This document shows, piece by piece, positions 46,431-59,004 of a stretch of DNA of 64,000 bases. A model generated the notes under the pieces. It was not told the DNA's origin. It saw only the letters and a list, made by a program, of their open reading frames with translations, and ran no database searches. Every line of letters begins with the position of its first letter. Position 1 is the first letter of the stretch. Source of the stretch: Linanthus parryae (Eukaryota; Streptophyta; Magnoliopsida; Ericales; Polemoniaceae); the NCBI GenBank assembly GCA_023055425.1, contig JALGPY010000006.1:72944127-73008126 (forward strand), written 5' to 3'. Made by a program: the position numbers and the translations under genes.

Positions 46431-47787
46431 AATCATAGAAACAATACAAAGTGTGAACACAACACTACAAAAGGCGAAAATTTGCCAAGGCGCATGCGAA
46501 ATCGTAATTTGTTGTAACAAGACAGCAAATCATACAAAGTGATTTATCATTATGAGTCAAAAATGACTTACAATTTATCTGTCTAGATAATAGCTTACAA
46601 GCGAAAAGCTCAGATCAAGCTAGCTACGCAGCCCACATGGCTTACAATGGCTCTAAATTATAACTTACAAGCGGAAGTTACACATCGGGGGAATCCTGAT
46701 TGGAAAAGGATCGACCTAATGGTCCTAGCCGAAGCTATGCGATACAAAGATCTGCGACCAAAGATCTGTAGCAAGTAGGGTGTTCCTGCGAAAGGAACAG
46801 CCCGCAGCCCGCCATGTCTACAAGACCTATGCGACGCTATGTTCAAGATCCCAGGATCTGACAAGGCCATTATTTGGTCTTACGCCCAAGAGACGTGCCT
46901 GAGGAACCACCTGTTCCGACGTATGCAGTTGTGCAAGACAGGGAAGCAGTCATTCCTCGGGCAAGAGGCTCCTTGTCCACGGAGACGAGCACAATGGCTC
47001 GCCACCCTGAGTTCAAGAACGTGGTGGCGAATGATCAACCTCCGGGCATGCTGGAGGAGAAATCCGCCGTTCATTACGAGTCGGTAGCAGGGTCAGTACG
47101 GCGCTGCACCTCGCCGGGAGGCGGCCGGAAACATGACCTGCAAGCATAATAGACGAAGAAAATTCTTCGAGCAAACATGAGGTATTATCTGCATCTTCTT
47201 TATGATAGTTATAAAGATCAATAATCCTTACAAAGCGGATCTTGGAAGCTATTTCTATGGCACAAAGCACAAAGTCAGGTTTCACAACTTGAAGCTGCCA
47301 TGAATCAACGAAAGACAAGCATTGAAGTCAGCAGTCATAAGGACTCACGGCAAGCCACATTGTGGGATGGAGAACCCAAATAGCAAAAGGCAGGGTTTAT
47401 ATAGACCTTGTGGAGACTCTTCAGTTGCCAAGATGAGTCAGCAGAACTTGAAAAGAGGGTAAGGATCAATCACTTACGCCTTGAAAAGAGGTAACAATCA
47501 ATTACCCTACTAAAGGCTACGACTATTCGGTTGCGTATCCTAATTAATGACGGATGGTCATGATACGGATGGACTTCCCAAGGAAAGCGTGCTTATCTAA
47601 TGAGAAATTAGCGCAAAAATCAAGGCAGAATATCAATAGCTGACGTCATAAATTGATATGCACAGAGATATTCAAACAAATCCCGGGAAGGGCAAAACAG
47701 GCATTCAAATCCTTTTTGAAAAAAAAAAGGGGGGGAGAAACCCTAGCAACATTACAGTAATGTTTTAGCTGCTTATTTGCTACTTTT
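46431..47787. other. Element G region between the tandem repeat and the antisense gene
   Basis: No believable frame was found. Several short open frames (for example 46839-47149) overlap in all phases and lack recognisable features. Part of it is presumably the 3' untranslated region of the antisense gene. Confidence 0.5.
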
Positions 47788-50700
47788 TCAAAACAAGCCC
47801 TTGATCAAGGAGTCATTAGGAGTAAACTGACGCGACAGATTTTCCACTTGCTCCACTTCTTGCTTCAATTGCTCGTATTTGGCGTTCATCTCATGAAAGA
47901 ACTTCACAGCCTCTTCAACCTTTTGCCTTTGCTGCTCCACCTTCTGCTCCTCGGCTGCGAGGTTATGGTAGCCGCGTTTCAAATTCACGGTCGCGCAAAT
48001 TTGGGTGACTCTTTTGACAAGAAACCCAAAGCCCAGCTTGCCTTGAACTTTGGCGAGAAGATTTTGGCACATGCCAAAAAGCAACTCCGCGCTCTGAGGA
48101 GAAATGGTCGCTGGTGTGGCCGCGGATAGCTGCTCCAAAATCCAGATAGCTTCAGTAAAAAACAGCCTCCTGTCGAAGGGCCCTATCTCCAGAGACCTCA
48201 CAAATGATTGGGGGTAGGAGAGGCGCATCCGAACTAGCCAGTCCACATCAGCTTGCTTCAGCCCTAAGGCAATCTTAAACCAAGTTAAACTATCGAACTT
48301 GCAAATGAAGAATGCAATGTGCGAACAATAATCATGACATACCAGTTCCTTCAAGGATCTCGCGCAGAGAAGGAATGCGCATTGCTGGGGTAGCTGAAGG
48401 CTGTCCTCGCTCCATTGCCCTTCTATCAGCTACGAGCTCAAACTATTCATAGTTGGTGGGAAGAGTATAAGCCACGCCAGGTGCGATTGCAGCCCCGACC
48501 TGCGAACTCGAAAAGTTCCACGCAGGAAGAGGTGCCGCAGGCTCAGTCATTGCCGGAGGCATGGCAGCGGCAGAAGTTGCAGCTTGATCAGGGATGCCTT
48601 CAGGTGCGATAGCGTCAGCAGCGTTCGTTCTTGTTTCCTCAACACGAGCATGGGTATCTTCCTCCATCAATACGATGTCAGCTTCGGCATCATCAGAAAG
48701 TTCAATGACGTCCTCGAAGGGCTCTCCCGCATATTCAGCAGCTGCGACGGGCTTCTCCGTATGAGAACTGGGCACCGGGACATAGGATGCAGAGCGTTGA
48801 CTCCTTTGTTCCAACATGGCTTCGTCAGCGTTGCCTGCGATACAAGATACGATGATGTAAGGTAACTTGTATTGCATAATATTTTATTATCTTTGGTAAG
48901 CTAAGAACGAGCACCTCCACGAGAAGGTGGGATCGCAGCATCCCCGTCATATGCTAAGGACGTGGAACCTTGCCCTATTAATGTGCCTTCATTAAGCATG
49001 TCTTTAAGGTGAGCGTGACCTTGGGGCGCGAAGAAACCAGTCATGATTATGTTTGGGTTTCTAAGCCTAGTTCACACATGTTGCTCAAATGATTACCTGA
49101 AGGTTCATCGCACTTGTCTACTAGCCAGCGGCGAATGTCAGCTTTTGACACGCCGTGCTTTAGCGCACTGACAATAACATCTCGGTAAGTTACTGCGAGA
49201 TTAAAAAAATCACCTTCATTACCGCCTGCGATTTCTTCGAAGTCCGCTTGGGCTCGTCTAGAGCTGCTGCATCTTCTTCTGGAGCCGCATCCTCCTCGTC
49301 AACTTGAGGAGCCATCTCTTTTGGAAGCACATCTTCCTCATCAGTTGGACGCACCAGGACGTCGACGTGTTGTTCTTCTAGTCTCCTTTTCTTCACGCGT
49401 TCAAGTTCCTCTTCTTCTCGCTTTCTTCTTCTTTCAGCAGCCTCCGCAGCTGTTCTTCTGGACTCGGCGAGAATGTCCTCGCTTATGGGTTCGTCGGGAA
49501 CACCAGAATGAGAACCCCTCTTCTGCTTCTTGGCCAAAAGGCCACTGATGGTCTCATCGTCATCACCTGCTAAGAAACAATGCGTTCAGATAAGATTGCA
49601 AAAGAGTTAAGATAATGAGACGAGAAGTACGATTGAGATACCTCCTGACCCTTCCTCTTGTATCTCATCTCTCTCTCTCTGTCTCTGACATCTTCAATTC
49701 TTTCCTCTTCTTTCTTGTCTCTCTTCTCTCCTCTTCTTCCTCCTGGCCAAACGGAACAAAAGTCTCCACTGCGAGCTCCTTCCGCGCTTTACTGGTCATG
49801 CGACCTTTACCTTTATCCCTGGCAGTAAGGGATCTCGCAGGAGGGGAAGTTGGAGCGCTCCTAGGGGAAGAGATTGTGATTCCTCTTTGTCTGGGCCTCT
49901 TCGCTCTCGGAGCAGCAGTCGCTGGAGGAGATGGATCATTCCTGGGAGGAGACAAGGCTGGAGTGTTGTCTATCAACGAATCAACAAAAGCATTCATGAT
50001 CTCGCGAATTTTGGTCTCAATCGCGGGATCCATCTTCTATGCCATCCGAACTGGTTTTCCTTGCCTTCTTGCAGTAACAATGGTGGTAACCAGCGATTTG
50101 GAACGCTCACCAGATGCAAACCTCCTCACATGGCACTGCAGCAAGAAACGAAGCATGAAGTTTTCAATAAATTGGAATAAGGAAACTTAGCACATGCAAG
50201 AGAAATTGCTTACCTTAGCGAAAGTTTCGCTATATCTAATGACATGGGAATCACCTCTCCTAACTGCGGCTATCTTTTCATCAAGAATGATGGAGGGACA
50301 CAGGTGATTCTCGCGATCCAGCAACGAATAGCAGCCATATTCAGACTCGTCCAGGCTACAGTTGGGACGAAAAGGGAAAGAATTCCTTTTGATCACAGGA
50401 GCTCTACTTGGCTGAGGGGCTGACTGCGTCTCAAACCTTGTCTGCTGGGCATTCCAATAAGCGATCCAGTTTCTGGAATAGCCACCTTCGCGGTTACCTG
50501 GAGGTTGCTCGAAGGGAAGATTGCTCCTCAAGATTGTTTTACACTCCCTAGACAATAACCGCTTGTAGCAGCCTCTTACGATAGACTGCGGCCAGATTGA
50601 GGGTGCCACTGCATCGAAGCCGAACTGGGGAGAAACGCGAGTTGAATCAACGTCCACGGTGATTCTCTCGTACCTAGGTGCGAGCCCGCGAACATGCTCT

Positions 50701-52095
50701 GCAAGAGCAGGAAGCGAACCTCTCAGACACCATCAAAAGAATTCGCGATAGCGCTCGTGGAAATGCTCCCCGCCCTCGAAAAGGAGCTCTTTTGAGAAAG
50801 CAACAGCTTTGGAGGGATACAGTTTTGGGAACCATCGCACATTCTCGACGCGCATGGCATAAGGCCTGGCTATAAACTCTTCCCGATTGTCGCATATCAG
50901 GCTCCAAACGCACTTTGGAAAGTTAGTTCCAAACCACCTTGCAACCCTGCCGCTATTACGCTCCTCCTCCGTACCTAGAGGACACCATTTGCTGGGCTTA
51001 GAAGGGACTGGGGCATAAGAGGGAAATCGCTCGAAGACCCACATTGTTAAGAAAGCAATATTAATGTAAGTCAGTACGTCAAGGCGACCACGCGATTCCT
51101 TCATTGCCACAACCAGCTGATCCAACCTGTGGTACAGCGTGCCCAAGACTAAGGGTCCCAGTGCGACTTTCTGACCAAGGGCCAACTTCACAGCAAGAGG
51201 CAGAACATGATAGAAGACCCCATCATGCGGGTGACCATCGATTAGATACCTTGACAACCAGGCACAGAGGAAGGCGCATAGGGTCAAGCGATAACCCTTG
51301 CCATTCACATAGTTTTTAGCCTTCGGGTTTTGGCTCAGAAGCTTCTTGGTGATACTGCTGTTCGCATAGTCACGGAAAAAGTATTGCACCCACTTGTTCC
51401 AAGTTTTCTTCGCAGATGTGTCAACCAACTGCCAGTCAGGAAGGACTTCTGTAGGAGTCCACCGGGTGGAAATTTTCTTCACTTCTGACAAGCACTCCTC
51501 CATCTGCTTGTACAAAGCGATCTCCGCATCCGTTCTCAAGGTACTCAAAGGATCCACCTCGCCCACAGGAGACAGATCATACAGCATGTGCACATCTTCA
51601 AGCGTGGGAGCAGCCTCGAACTCAGCAAAATGGAATGTGTGAGTCGCAGGCGAGTAACGAGAAAGAAGGTTTAGAAGCATGGACTGGTCCAGCTTCACGG
51701 CAGCACCCTTCATAGCACGAACTGCGAAGTATATGCCAGCATCGTTTAAAGTCACGGCATGATTGGTCAACACATGGTCAATCCACTCATCCATGAAGTC
51801 CAATTTCTGAACAAACGCTTGAGTGGAAATTGCAGTGTATGGGATTTACCCATTTTCGACTCCCAATCGAACCACATCTTCGGAATCGATCAATTCGAGC
51901 AGCGCCGAGTTAACTGGAGGGGTTAACGTTTGCAATTCTTCACGAGGGACAGCGATTGGCACTTTCATCGCCTTAACCCTAGCATGATAAAAGTCTTGCC
52001 ACCCAGATAGGGGGCTTTTCGCCATAAAGCCCGGGGAAGATCAGGTATTTCTTCGACCTCCTTAATGGGTTTGGTTCCTTTTGTCTTTTCCATTC
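47788..52095 (-). pseudogene. Antisense multi-exon gene in Element G with a plant mobile domain (PMD), disrupted
   Basis: The first visible exon opens after a textbook acceptor (pyrimidine run, CCGCAG at 52096) with ATG 52093 (MEKTKGTKPIKEVEEIPD). It shifts frame by one base near 52012 into SPLSGWQDFYHARVKAMKVP and runs to a donor, CTAAG|GTAAGC, at 50213. Its 600 or so codons contain an aminotransferase-like/PMD region (HTFHFAEFEAAPTLEDVHML, YRLTLCAFLCAWLSRYLIDG, FLTMWVFERFPSY). TAA (51846) and TGA (50733) interrupt one frame. Further exons are 50135-49642 (basic, Pro/Ser-rich; TAG at 50037), 49566-49097 (acidic, Glu-rich; frameshift in a T run near 49195), 48834-48343 (TAG at 48443) and up to about 48300-47788 (C-terminal coiled coil). 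The last intron is doubtful. Antisense extra frames are known in Tat elements; function is unknown. Confidence 0.75.
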
Positions 52096-52547
52096 CTGCG
52101 GAAAAGAAAGAAAAAAGGGGGGAGAAATACACATACTTTAGTTCTAATTTCAAGATTCAGTTCAAAGCGTACGAGGATTTATTGGAAGAAAGATGAACAG
52201 TCCAGTGGCAATCTTCAAATTTAGAGATGGGAATCGTTTGCATTATCAGGGATTTCAGAAACACTACATTCAAGATCCTTATCATCTGGGGATTAAATCA
52301 AAATTGGATTCAAAGAGCAAGATCTTCTTCATAGTTTTCAATGGATAAAATATTTCAGAAAGTTATGGGTTTGCAGATCCAACGCAGCTCAAAGCATATA
52401 TCAGTATATTAAGCAAAATTGAACAAGGCCAACCTTGTTTTGGTAAAGCTTGCTTGGATGCGCACAATTGAAGAAGACGATTGACAAGAGAGAACTGGTG
52501 ATTGATTATCTGAATCTGCTCTTGAAGGCTTCCGGGTATCATTCACT
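52096..52547 (-). promoter_or_regulatory. Upstream region of the antisense gene
   Basis: A strong 3' splice-site context (52096-52130, pyrimidine-rich on the minus strand) shows that at least one exon should lie to the right. An AT-rich TATATACT-type motif near 52395-52415 is a possible core promoter. The start of transcription could be here or in the adjacent 3' LTR; sequence alone does not decide. Confidence 0.35.
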
Positions 52548-52560
52548 TTAAGAGAAAGAA
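52548..52560 (+). other. Element G polypurine tract
   Basis: TAAGAGAAAGAAG directly precedes the 3' LTR and would prime plus-strand DNA synthesis. Confidence 0.8.
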
Positions 52561-53488
52561 GTGATGTTTTGCAACAATGGAGAGTACAGAGTATTTATCC
52601 AAAAACAATGAAGGGTTGCGTCCTTTCAGTAGTCGAATCGCAACCGTCACCGTCGAATTGCGCAATCACAGGGAAAGCTGACGTCACGCCTAAAACCCTA
52701 AAAGGCCAGACGGCACGACTCTAGGGGTTTAGGTCATAATGGCACGCACGGGGGCCGAATCTGCACATATTTGAATTGGTGCGTGGCGGCGACGCGTACG
52801 TTGGTTTCTGCGCATGGAAGCCTATCCGGCTATGAGTCTTCACGCGCAGAAAGGGGGCTAATGTAGATAGTGCTTTCTGAGCAGACAGATCTTGGCCACG
52901 TGGCAATCATCCAGCACACCATAATGTGCTCCACACACACTGGATCACCAGCCGCGCTGATCCGCGTGGGGGCTACGAGACAGGGCCCTCGCATACCACT
53001 GCACAGGACTTGTAGGGACTTAGTGGTCTGGAGGCTAGAGTAAGTCCTGTCGCGTGCGAGCCAAGCTCGCGCGCGACCTTTAATAACTGCTTTTGAGATA
53101 TTTATGGCACGAGCTCCATAAACCCGGTCAATCCGGTCAAACCCGGTCAACCCCATAACGGTTCCGGTATTCACGCATAACGTGCTGTAACGGTCCCTAT
53201 ATACGCGGACGAACGTGTCGTTGTGGTTAAGCTAATTAAGCCGCCATTGATGGGCGCATTAAACACACTACAACGGTCACATTCTCCGTTATATATAGGA
53301 CGTTAACCCTTCCATACAGGGGAGACACGCCAGACATACGCGGAAGCTCTGCCAAACCTCTGTCTCTCTCTCAGACATTACTACTGCCTTACTCTCTCCC
53401 TACACACAACCCAACACCTCCTGTGCCATTTTCTATTCTCTGCCCTTGGTGTACACAGAGTTCTCCCTGCCGGATTCTCTTGTGCACA
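52561..53488 (+). repeat. Element G 3' LTR
   Basis: A 928-bp LTR begins TGATGTTTTGC and ends TTGTGCACA. Apart from lacking the 425-bp expansion it is nearly identical to the 5' LTR. TATATAGG near 53290-53298 is a possible TATA region. Confidence 0.9.
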
Positions 53489-53493
53489 GAGAG

Positions 53494-53613
53494 TGTATGA
53501 AAATAACTCAACCCTAGGTTCGTGAAGAGTAGGAAGACGCTCTTAATATTCTTGAGACTGAGAGGTGAAAGAATGAGAGTGATCACATAAAGATTGTTTC
53601 AGTTGATTATGTT
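53494..53613 (+). repeat. Element F 5' LTR, left part
   Basis: The segment from TGTATGAAAATAACTC to the insertion site of E is taken as the start of the F LTR. It begins with TG five bases after element G and continues after E. Its partner LTR is outside the window, so the left boundary is an inference. Confidence 0.5.
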
Positions 53614-55038
53614 TGTAGGGTTTTGATTCATGGATCGCGCAACGGAAGCATAATCAAACAAATAGCCATGCAAAACCCTCCAAGGATCACAAGTCTAGAT
53701 GCATAACGATAGTGAAGGTAAGAGATCATAAACACACCTTTGGGTTCTCCTTGATGATTTCAAACGCGAATAGTGTCACGTTCTCTATAGTTGATCCACG
53801 CCTAGAGTTGATCCTAGATCTCCCAAACTCCTTGGTGCTAGCCCGGAATAAGAGGAAGGTGAAGGAATCACGCAAAACGAGACAAAGAGGGGCTTAGGCC
53901 CTCTTTTTGGCCGACGGGGTGAGGGCGGCGGCAAGGTGGTCGGGTTCGGCCTCCTTGTTGCTTGCTCTCTCTCCTTTGTTCTCTCCCACTCTTGTTATGT
54001 TCACTAATGAGCATAAGTTTTTGAGGAAGGAAGGAAGGAGGGTCCTTTATATAGTCCAACAACTCCTTGTTAACTACCTAAAGGACTTATTCTAGTCCAA
54101 CTAGAATTCAATTTAGTCCCTTCCTTGCAAATTAGTCCCTACTAAGTTTGCAAGGGTTTGCAAAGTGATCCTTCTAATTAATTAATCCAATTAATTAATT
54201 CCCAAATCTAGTTCAACTCTATATAGCGTGTGACCCTATAGGTTCTATCTAGTTGGTAGCAACTATTTGCTAATATGGAGCGGTTTCTAGCAAAACATCC
54301 ATTCTAGCCAACCAATAGAATAGTCATCTTGACAACCTTTGTACAAGTAATTGTCTCATCCCTTTGCCTCCATATCCGGATTGGACACGAGACATACAAG
54401 TCACACTCGTATATCCAATCCATAGTTTCTCGATCTATGGGAATAGGCTTATTCGTGCAAATAACATCAATATCCCATATATTGATTTATTTGAGTCTGG
54501 CCAGACATTCTATAAGCACTATCCCTCGAGTGGCCTAGGATATTTGCTCCCGTTATGTGGGAGGGGCAAATCCTCTCTACGTCCACTACGATCTCTAATC
54601 TTGCTTCTGAGTACACGCCTTTATAACTACCCATTTACGGTGTAGCGTTTAACGCTACCAAGATCACAATGATCCACAACTAGAATATCTAGTGACTTCA
54701 AGTCTAAGGATGACAATACCATTGCACCGCGAGAAGCACTTGTGACTTAACATAACATGTATGTAGCCTTCTCGGAGATGGGTCAATCCAGTGCAACATT
54801 CCGTAATGCACACCTATGTGTTGGATCGTGATATCTCCATATCAATCCAACCCCATACTAGTCTATAGATGATTGTCCCATTAATCATTATACTTGAATA
54901 GGGATATTTAAGATAAACAACACGATTGTAAATCTAAGGACTTCATTATATTAAATATCCAATAAATAATAAATGAATTTTCTAGCCATATACAAATTCA
55001 TACTAAACTAGATTGCCTCTAGGGCATCTATTCCAATA
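53614..55038 (-). repeat. Element E 3' LTR
   Basis: A 1,425-bp LTR lies on the minus strand, next to the polypurine tract (AGTGGGAGAC on the minus strand, 55048-55039). It starts TATTGGAATAG (usual TGTTGG changed) and ends AACCCTACA. Confidence 0.93.
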
Positions 55039-55052
55039 GTCTCCCACTTGCA

Positions 55053-58000
55053 CTAGAGCCAATCTGGCGAATCTCGTATGCCCATACTCCTAGTGTGCCC
55101 TTCATGCTTCCACTGCGTGAGAGGCTTCGTAAGCGGGTCTGACAGATTATCATCTGTAGGAATCTTGCATATCCGAACGTCCCCTCTATCGATAATATCT
55201 CGAATCAGATGAAACTTCCTGAGCACGTGCTTGGACTTCTGGTGCGATCTGGGTTCCTTTGATTGCGCGATCGCCCCAGTGTTATCACAGAACAACTCCA
55301 CTGGATCCGCAATGCTAGGGACCACACCAAGTTCAGAAACAAACTTTCTGATCCAAACAGCCTCTTTTGCTGCGCCATTTGCAGCAATGTACTCAGCCTC
55401 TGTTGTAGAATCAGCTATCGTCTCTTGCTTGGAACTCTTCTAGATCACCGCTGCTCCATTCAGGCAAAACACATATCCCGACTGTGATCTAAAGTCATCT
55501 CTGTCGGTTTGGAAGCTTGCATCAGTGTAACCCCTTACACGCAACTCTTCCTCACCTCCAAACATCAAGAAAGCATCCTTAGTTCTTCTCAAGTACTTTA
55601 GGATGTTCTTGACAGCAATCCAGTGACTATCACCCGGATTGGATTGGTATCTGCTTGTCATACTCAAGGCATATGACACATCTGGTCTAGTACATAACAT
55701 GGCGTACATGATAGATCCTATGGCCGAGGCATAGGGAATCCTACTCATGCGTTCCTTCTCAATCTCATTGGAAGGACAACCACTCTTTGAAAGAGTAATT
55801 CCATGTGACATGGGCAAGAATCCCTTCTTGGAATCTTGCATGTTGAACGGTTTCAACACCTTGTCAATATATGTACTTTGACTTAGGCCTAGCAACCTCT
55901 TAGATCTATCTCTATAGATCTTTTTACCGAGTATATAGGCTGCTTCCCCTAAGTCCTTCATTGAGAAACACTTTCTTAGCCAATCTTTCACAGATTGCAG
56001 CATAGGAATGTCGTTTCCAATGAGAAGTATGTCATCGACATACAAGACCAGAAAAGCTACAGAGCTCCCACTAACCTTCTTGTAGACACAAGACTCATCT
56101 TCGTTTCTGATGAATCCAAACTCTTTGACCACTTCATCAAAACGTCGATTCCAACTCCTAGAAGCTTGCTTCAATCCATAAATGGATCGTTGCAGCTTAC
56201 AGACTTTGTTGGCTTGCTTTGGATCCTAAAAACCCTCCGGCTGTATCATATACACGTCCTCGAGGAGATTCCCATAAAGGAATGCTGTTTTGACATCCAT
56301 CTGCCAAATCTCATAGTCGTAGTATGCTGCAATTGCAAGTAGGATTCGGATGGATTTGGTCATAGCGACTGGTGAAAAGGTTTCATCATAGTCAATACCA
56401 TGAATTTGTCTGAATCCTTTAGCCACCAATCGGCCCTTATAGGTAATCACATTACCATCCATGTCGATCTTCTTCTTGAAGACCCACTTGCACCCTATGG
56501 GCCGCGCCCCATCGGGTGGTTCCACCAAAGTCCATACTTTGTTGGTATACATGGATTCCATCTCGGATCTCATGGCTTCCAGCCACTTCTGTGAGTCTGG
56601 GCCACTCATGGCCTCCTCATAGGTAGTAGGCTCATCATCTATGAGCATCGTGTCAGCGGAATCAGTTATGAGAAGTCCGTACCTCTCGGGTTCCTGGCGC
56701 ACTCTACTAGATCTACGAAGCTCTTGTGTTACCTGAACAGGTGGCTCCACAACTGCTTGTGATTCCTGTTCATGTTCCATAATCGGTTCAGTGATTTGTG
56801 GTTCTTGAACTTCTTCAAGTTCTACATTCCTCCCACTTGCTTCTTTAGATACAAACTCTCTTTCTAGAAACACGCCGGTCCGAGCAACAAACACTTTGTT
56901 TTCGGTTGGATTGTAGAAATAGTATCCCTTAGTTTCCTTAGGGTACCCCACAAACTTACACTTATCCGATTTAGGCCCTAGCTTGTCTGATTGTAAACGC
57001 TTTACATAGACATCGCAGCCCCAAATCCTCATAAAACGACAGTGTGGGACGCCTCCCACTCCACATCTCATATGGTGTCTTCATGACTGATTTAGATGGA
57101 ACACGGTTAATGGTGAAAGCTGCACTTAATAGAGCGTAGCCCCAAAATGATAATGGAAGATCGGTTTGAAACATCATAGATCGAACCATATCCAATAGGG
57201 TTCGATTCCTCCTCTCGGACACGCCATTCCATTGTGACGTTCTGGGTGGAGTGAGTTGGGACACGATCCCACACTCTCTAAGATAATCGTCAAACTCTTG
57301 GCTCAAGTATTCTCCTCCACGATCCGATCGTAGAGCCTTGATACTTTTGCCAAGTTGCTTCTCTACTTCATTCTTGAATTCTTTGAACACTTCAAAGGAT
57401 TCGGATTTTGCCCTCATAAGGTACACAAATCCATATCTACTGTAATCATCACTAAATGTAATGAAGTAGACATAACCACCCCTGGCAGGCGTGGCAAATG
57501 GCCCACACACATCATTATGTATGAGTGCCAATTGCTCACTAGTCCTCTCACCTTTCTTATTGAAAGGGTACTTTGTCATTTTTCCCAATAAACAAGCCTC
57601 ACATGTCTCATATGATTCAAAATCAAATGAGTCTAGTAATCCATCCTTATGGAGTCTAGATACACGTTTCTCATTTATGTGGCCTGAACGACAATGCCAT
57701 AAATAAGCAGGATTTAAATCATTTATTTTAATCCGCTTGGTATTAATGTTGTAGACAGGATTGCTTAGATCAAGGACATAAAGTCCATTAAATAATTGCG
57801 CACTAAAATAGTGAATATTATTCAAATAAAAGGAACAACAATTGTTCTTTATTGAAATAATAAAACCTTCCTTGTCCAAACAAGAAATAGAAATAATGTT
57901 TCTGCTCATAGCAGGCACAAAATAGCAATTATTTAATTCTAAAACTAATCCTGAAGGTAGAGATAGCTCGCACACGCCTATGGCCAACGCAGCAACCTTT

Positions 58001-59004
58001 GCTCCATTCCCAACGCGCAGATCTACCTCCCCTTTAGCCAATCTTTTACTTCTCTTTAGATCCTGCATATTTCGACAAATATGAGATCCACATCCAGTAT
58101 CTAATACCCATGATGTAGAGACAGTTAAATTGACATCTACAACAAAAATACCTGGTGGTGGTGGATTAACAATTCCAAGCCTCTTGTCCTCCAGATATTT
58201 TGGGCAGTTCCTCCTCCAGTGTCCAGGCTGACTGCAATAGTGACACTCACCCTTAGTCACGACCTTGGCAATTCCACCAACAGCCTTAAGGGCTTGTTCC
58301 TTGGACTTGGCAACTGACTTGCTTTTGCCCTTGGAGGAAGAGGCAAACTTTTTGCCCTTTCCTTTATGCACCATCATAATGGCCTTGCCCTTACCCTTGT
58401 TGATGCTCTGTTCAGCCGTCCTCAACATGTTGAGCAAATCTGGCAGTGGTTTAACGATCTCGTTCATGTTATAGTTCATAATGAACTGTCCATAACTCTC
58501 GGGCAACGATTGCAACACGAGATCGGTTGCCAACTCTTGGCCGACCGGGAACCCAAGCCGGGCGAGATTCTCCAAGTACCCGATCATTCGGAGTACATGG
58601 GGTCCCACCGGGTTCCCTTCTGCCAGATGACATTTGAACAGTGCCTTTGAGACCTCATACCTCTCTACCCTCGCCTGCTCTTGGAAGAGCTGCTTTAGAT
58701 GTTCGATCATATCGACAGCATTCATGTTCTCGTGTTGCTTCTGAAGCTCAGAGGTCATGGTGCAAAGCATAAGGCAGGTCGCATCATTAGCGTCATCAAC
58801 AAGCTTTTGATACGCCTTTAAGGCAGCAGGTGTCTGGTTCTCTGGACGTTCTGGAACTTGCTCCTCTATTGCGTACAGTTTCTTCTCTTGCTTGAGAACA
58901 ATTCTCAAGTTTCTGTACCAATCAAGAAAGTTGGTTCCAGAGAGCTTGTCCTTCTCAAGGACAGATCGTAGGGAATGTTGTGAACTCGATGAGTTGTTTG
59001 CCAT
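55053..59004 (-). pseudogene. Element E gag-pol polyprotein, lightly damaged
   Basis: From ATG 59004 (MANNSSSSQHSLRSVL) one frame runs 677 codons. It covers Gag (UBN2-type), CCHC knuckle (CHYCSQPGHWRRNC), protease (VLDTGCGSHIC), GAG-pre-integrase (LWHCRSGH) and the integrase core (DDYSRYG, LRSDRGGEY, QWNGVSERRNR). A one-base insertion near 57030 shifts the frame. The next frame (57071-56226) carries the rest of integrase and the RT start. TAG at 56226-56228 replaces a GAG codon. RT (YVDDILL near 56030) and RNase H follow, with a W-to-TAG change at 55440, and the frame ends at 55053 (DSPDWL). Three repairs separate it from an intact polyprotein, so it was active recently in evolutionary terms. 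Confidence 0.93.

Larger units (their letters stand above)
37947..53488 (+). mobile_element. Element G: complete Tat/Ogre-type Ty3/gypsy retrotransposon with antisense gene
   Basis: A 15.5-kb element with 5' LTR (37947-39300), gag, protease, RT, RNase H, a second RNase H, integrase, a tandem-repeat region, a minus-strand multi-exon gene, a polypurine tract and a 3' LTR (52561-53488). The double RNase H and an extra antisense frame downstream of pol are hallmarks of the Tat lineage. Every gene is interrupted. The left flank is element H. The right flank is five bases (GAGAG) and then element F. A clear target duplication was not found. Confidence 0.9.

Noticed and set aside
46839..47149. Short plus-strand frames after the tandem repeat in element G
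   Set aside because: They overlap in several phases and have no recognisable motif.
49615..50190. Plus-strand frame of 191 codons
   Set aside because: It is the shadow of the antisense PMD gene, whose exon and splice sites explain this stretch better.
54329..54645. Frames of 60 to 115 codons repeated in every Angela LTR (also near 3166-3489, 4737-5101, 11712-12076, 16925-17212, 61406-61731)
   Set aside because: They lie in LTR non-coding DNA; shared peptides reflect shared LTR sequence, and frames are broken differently between copies.
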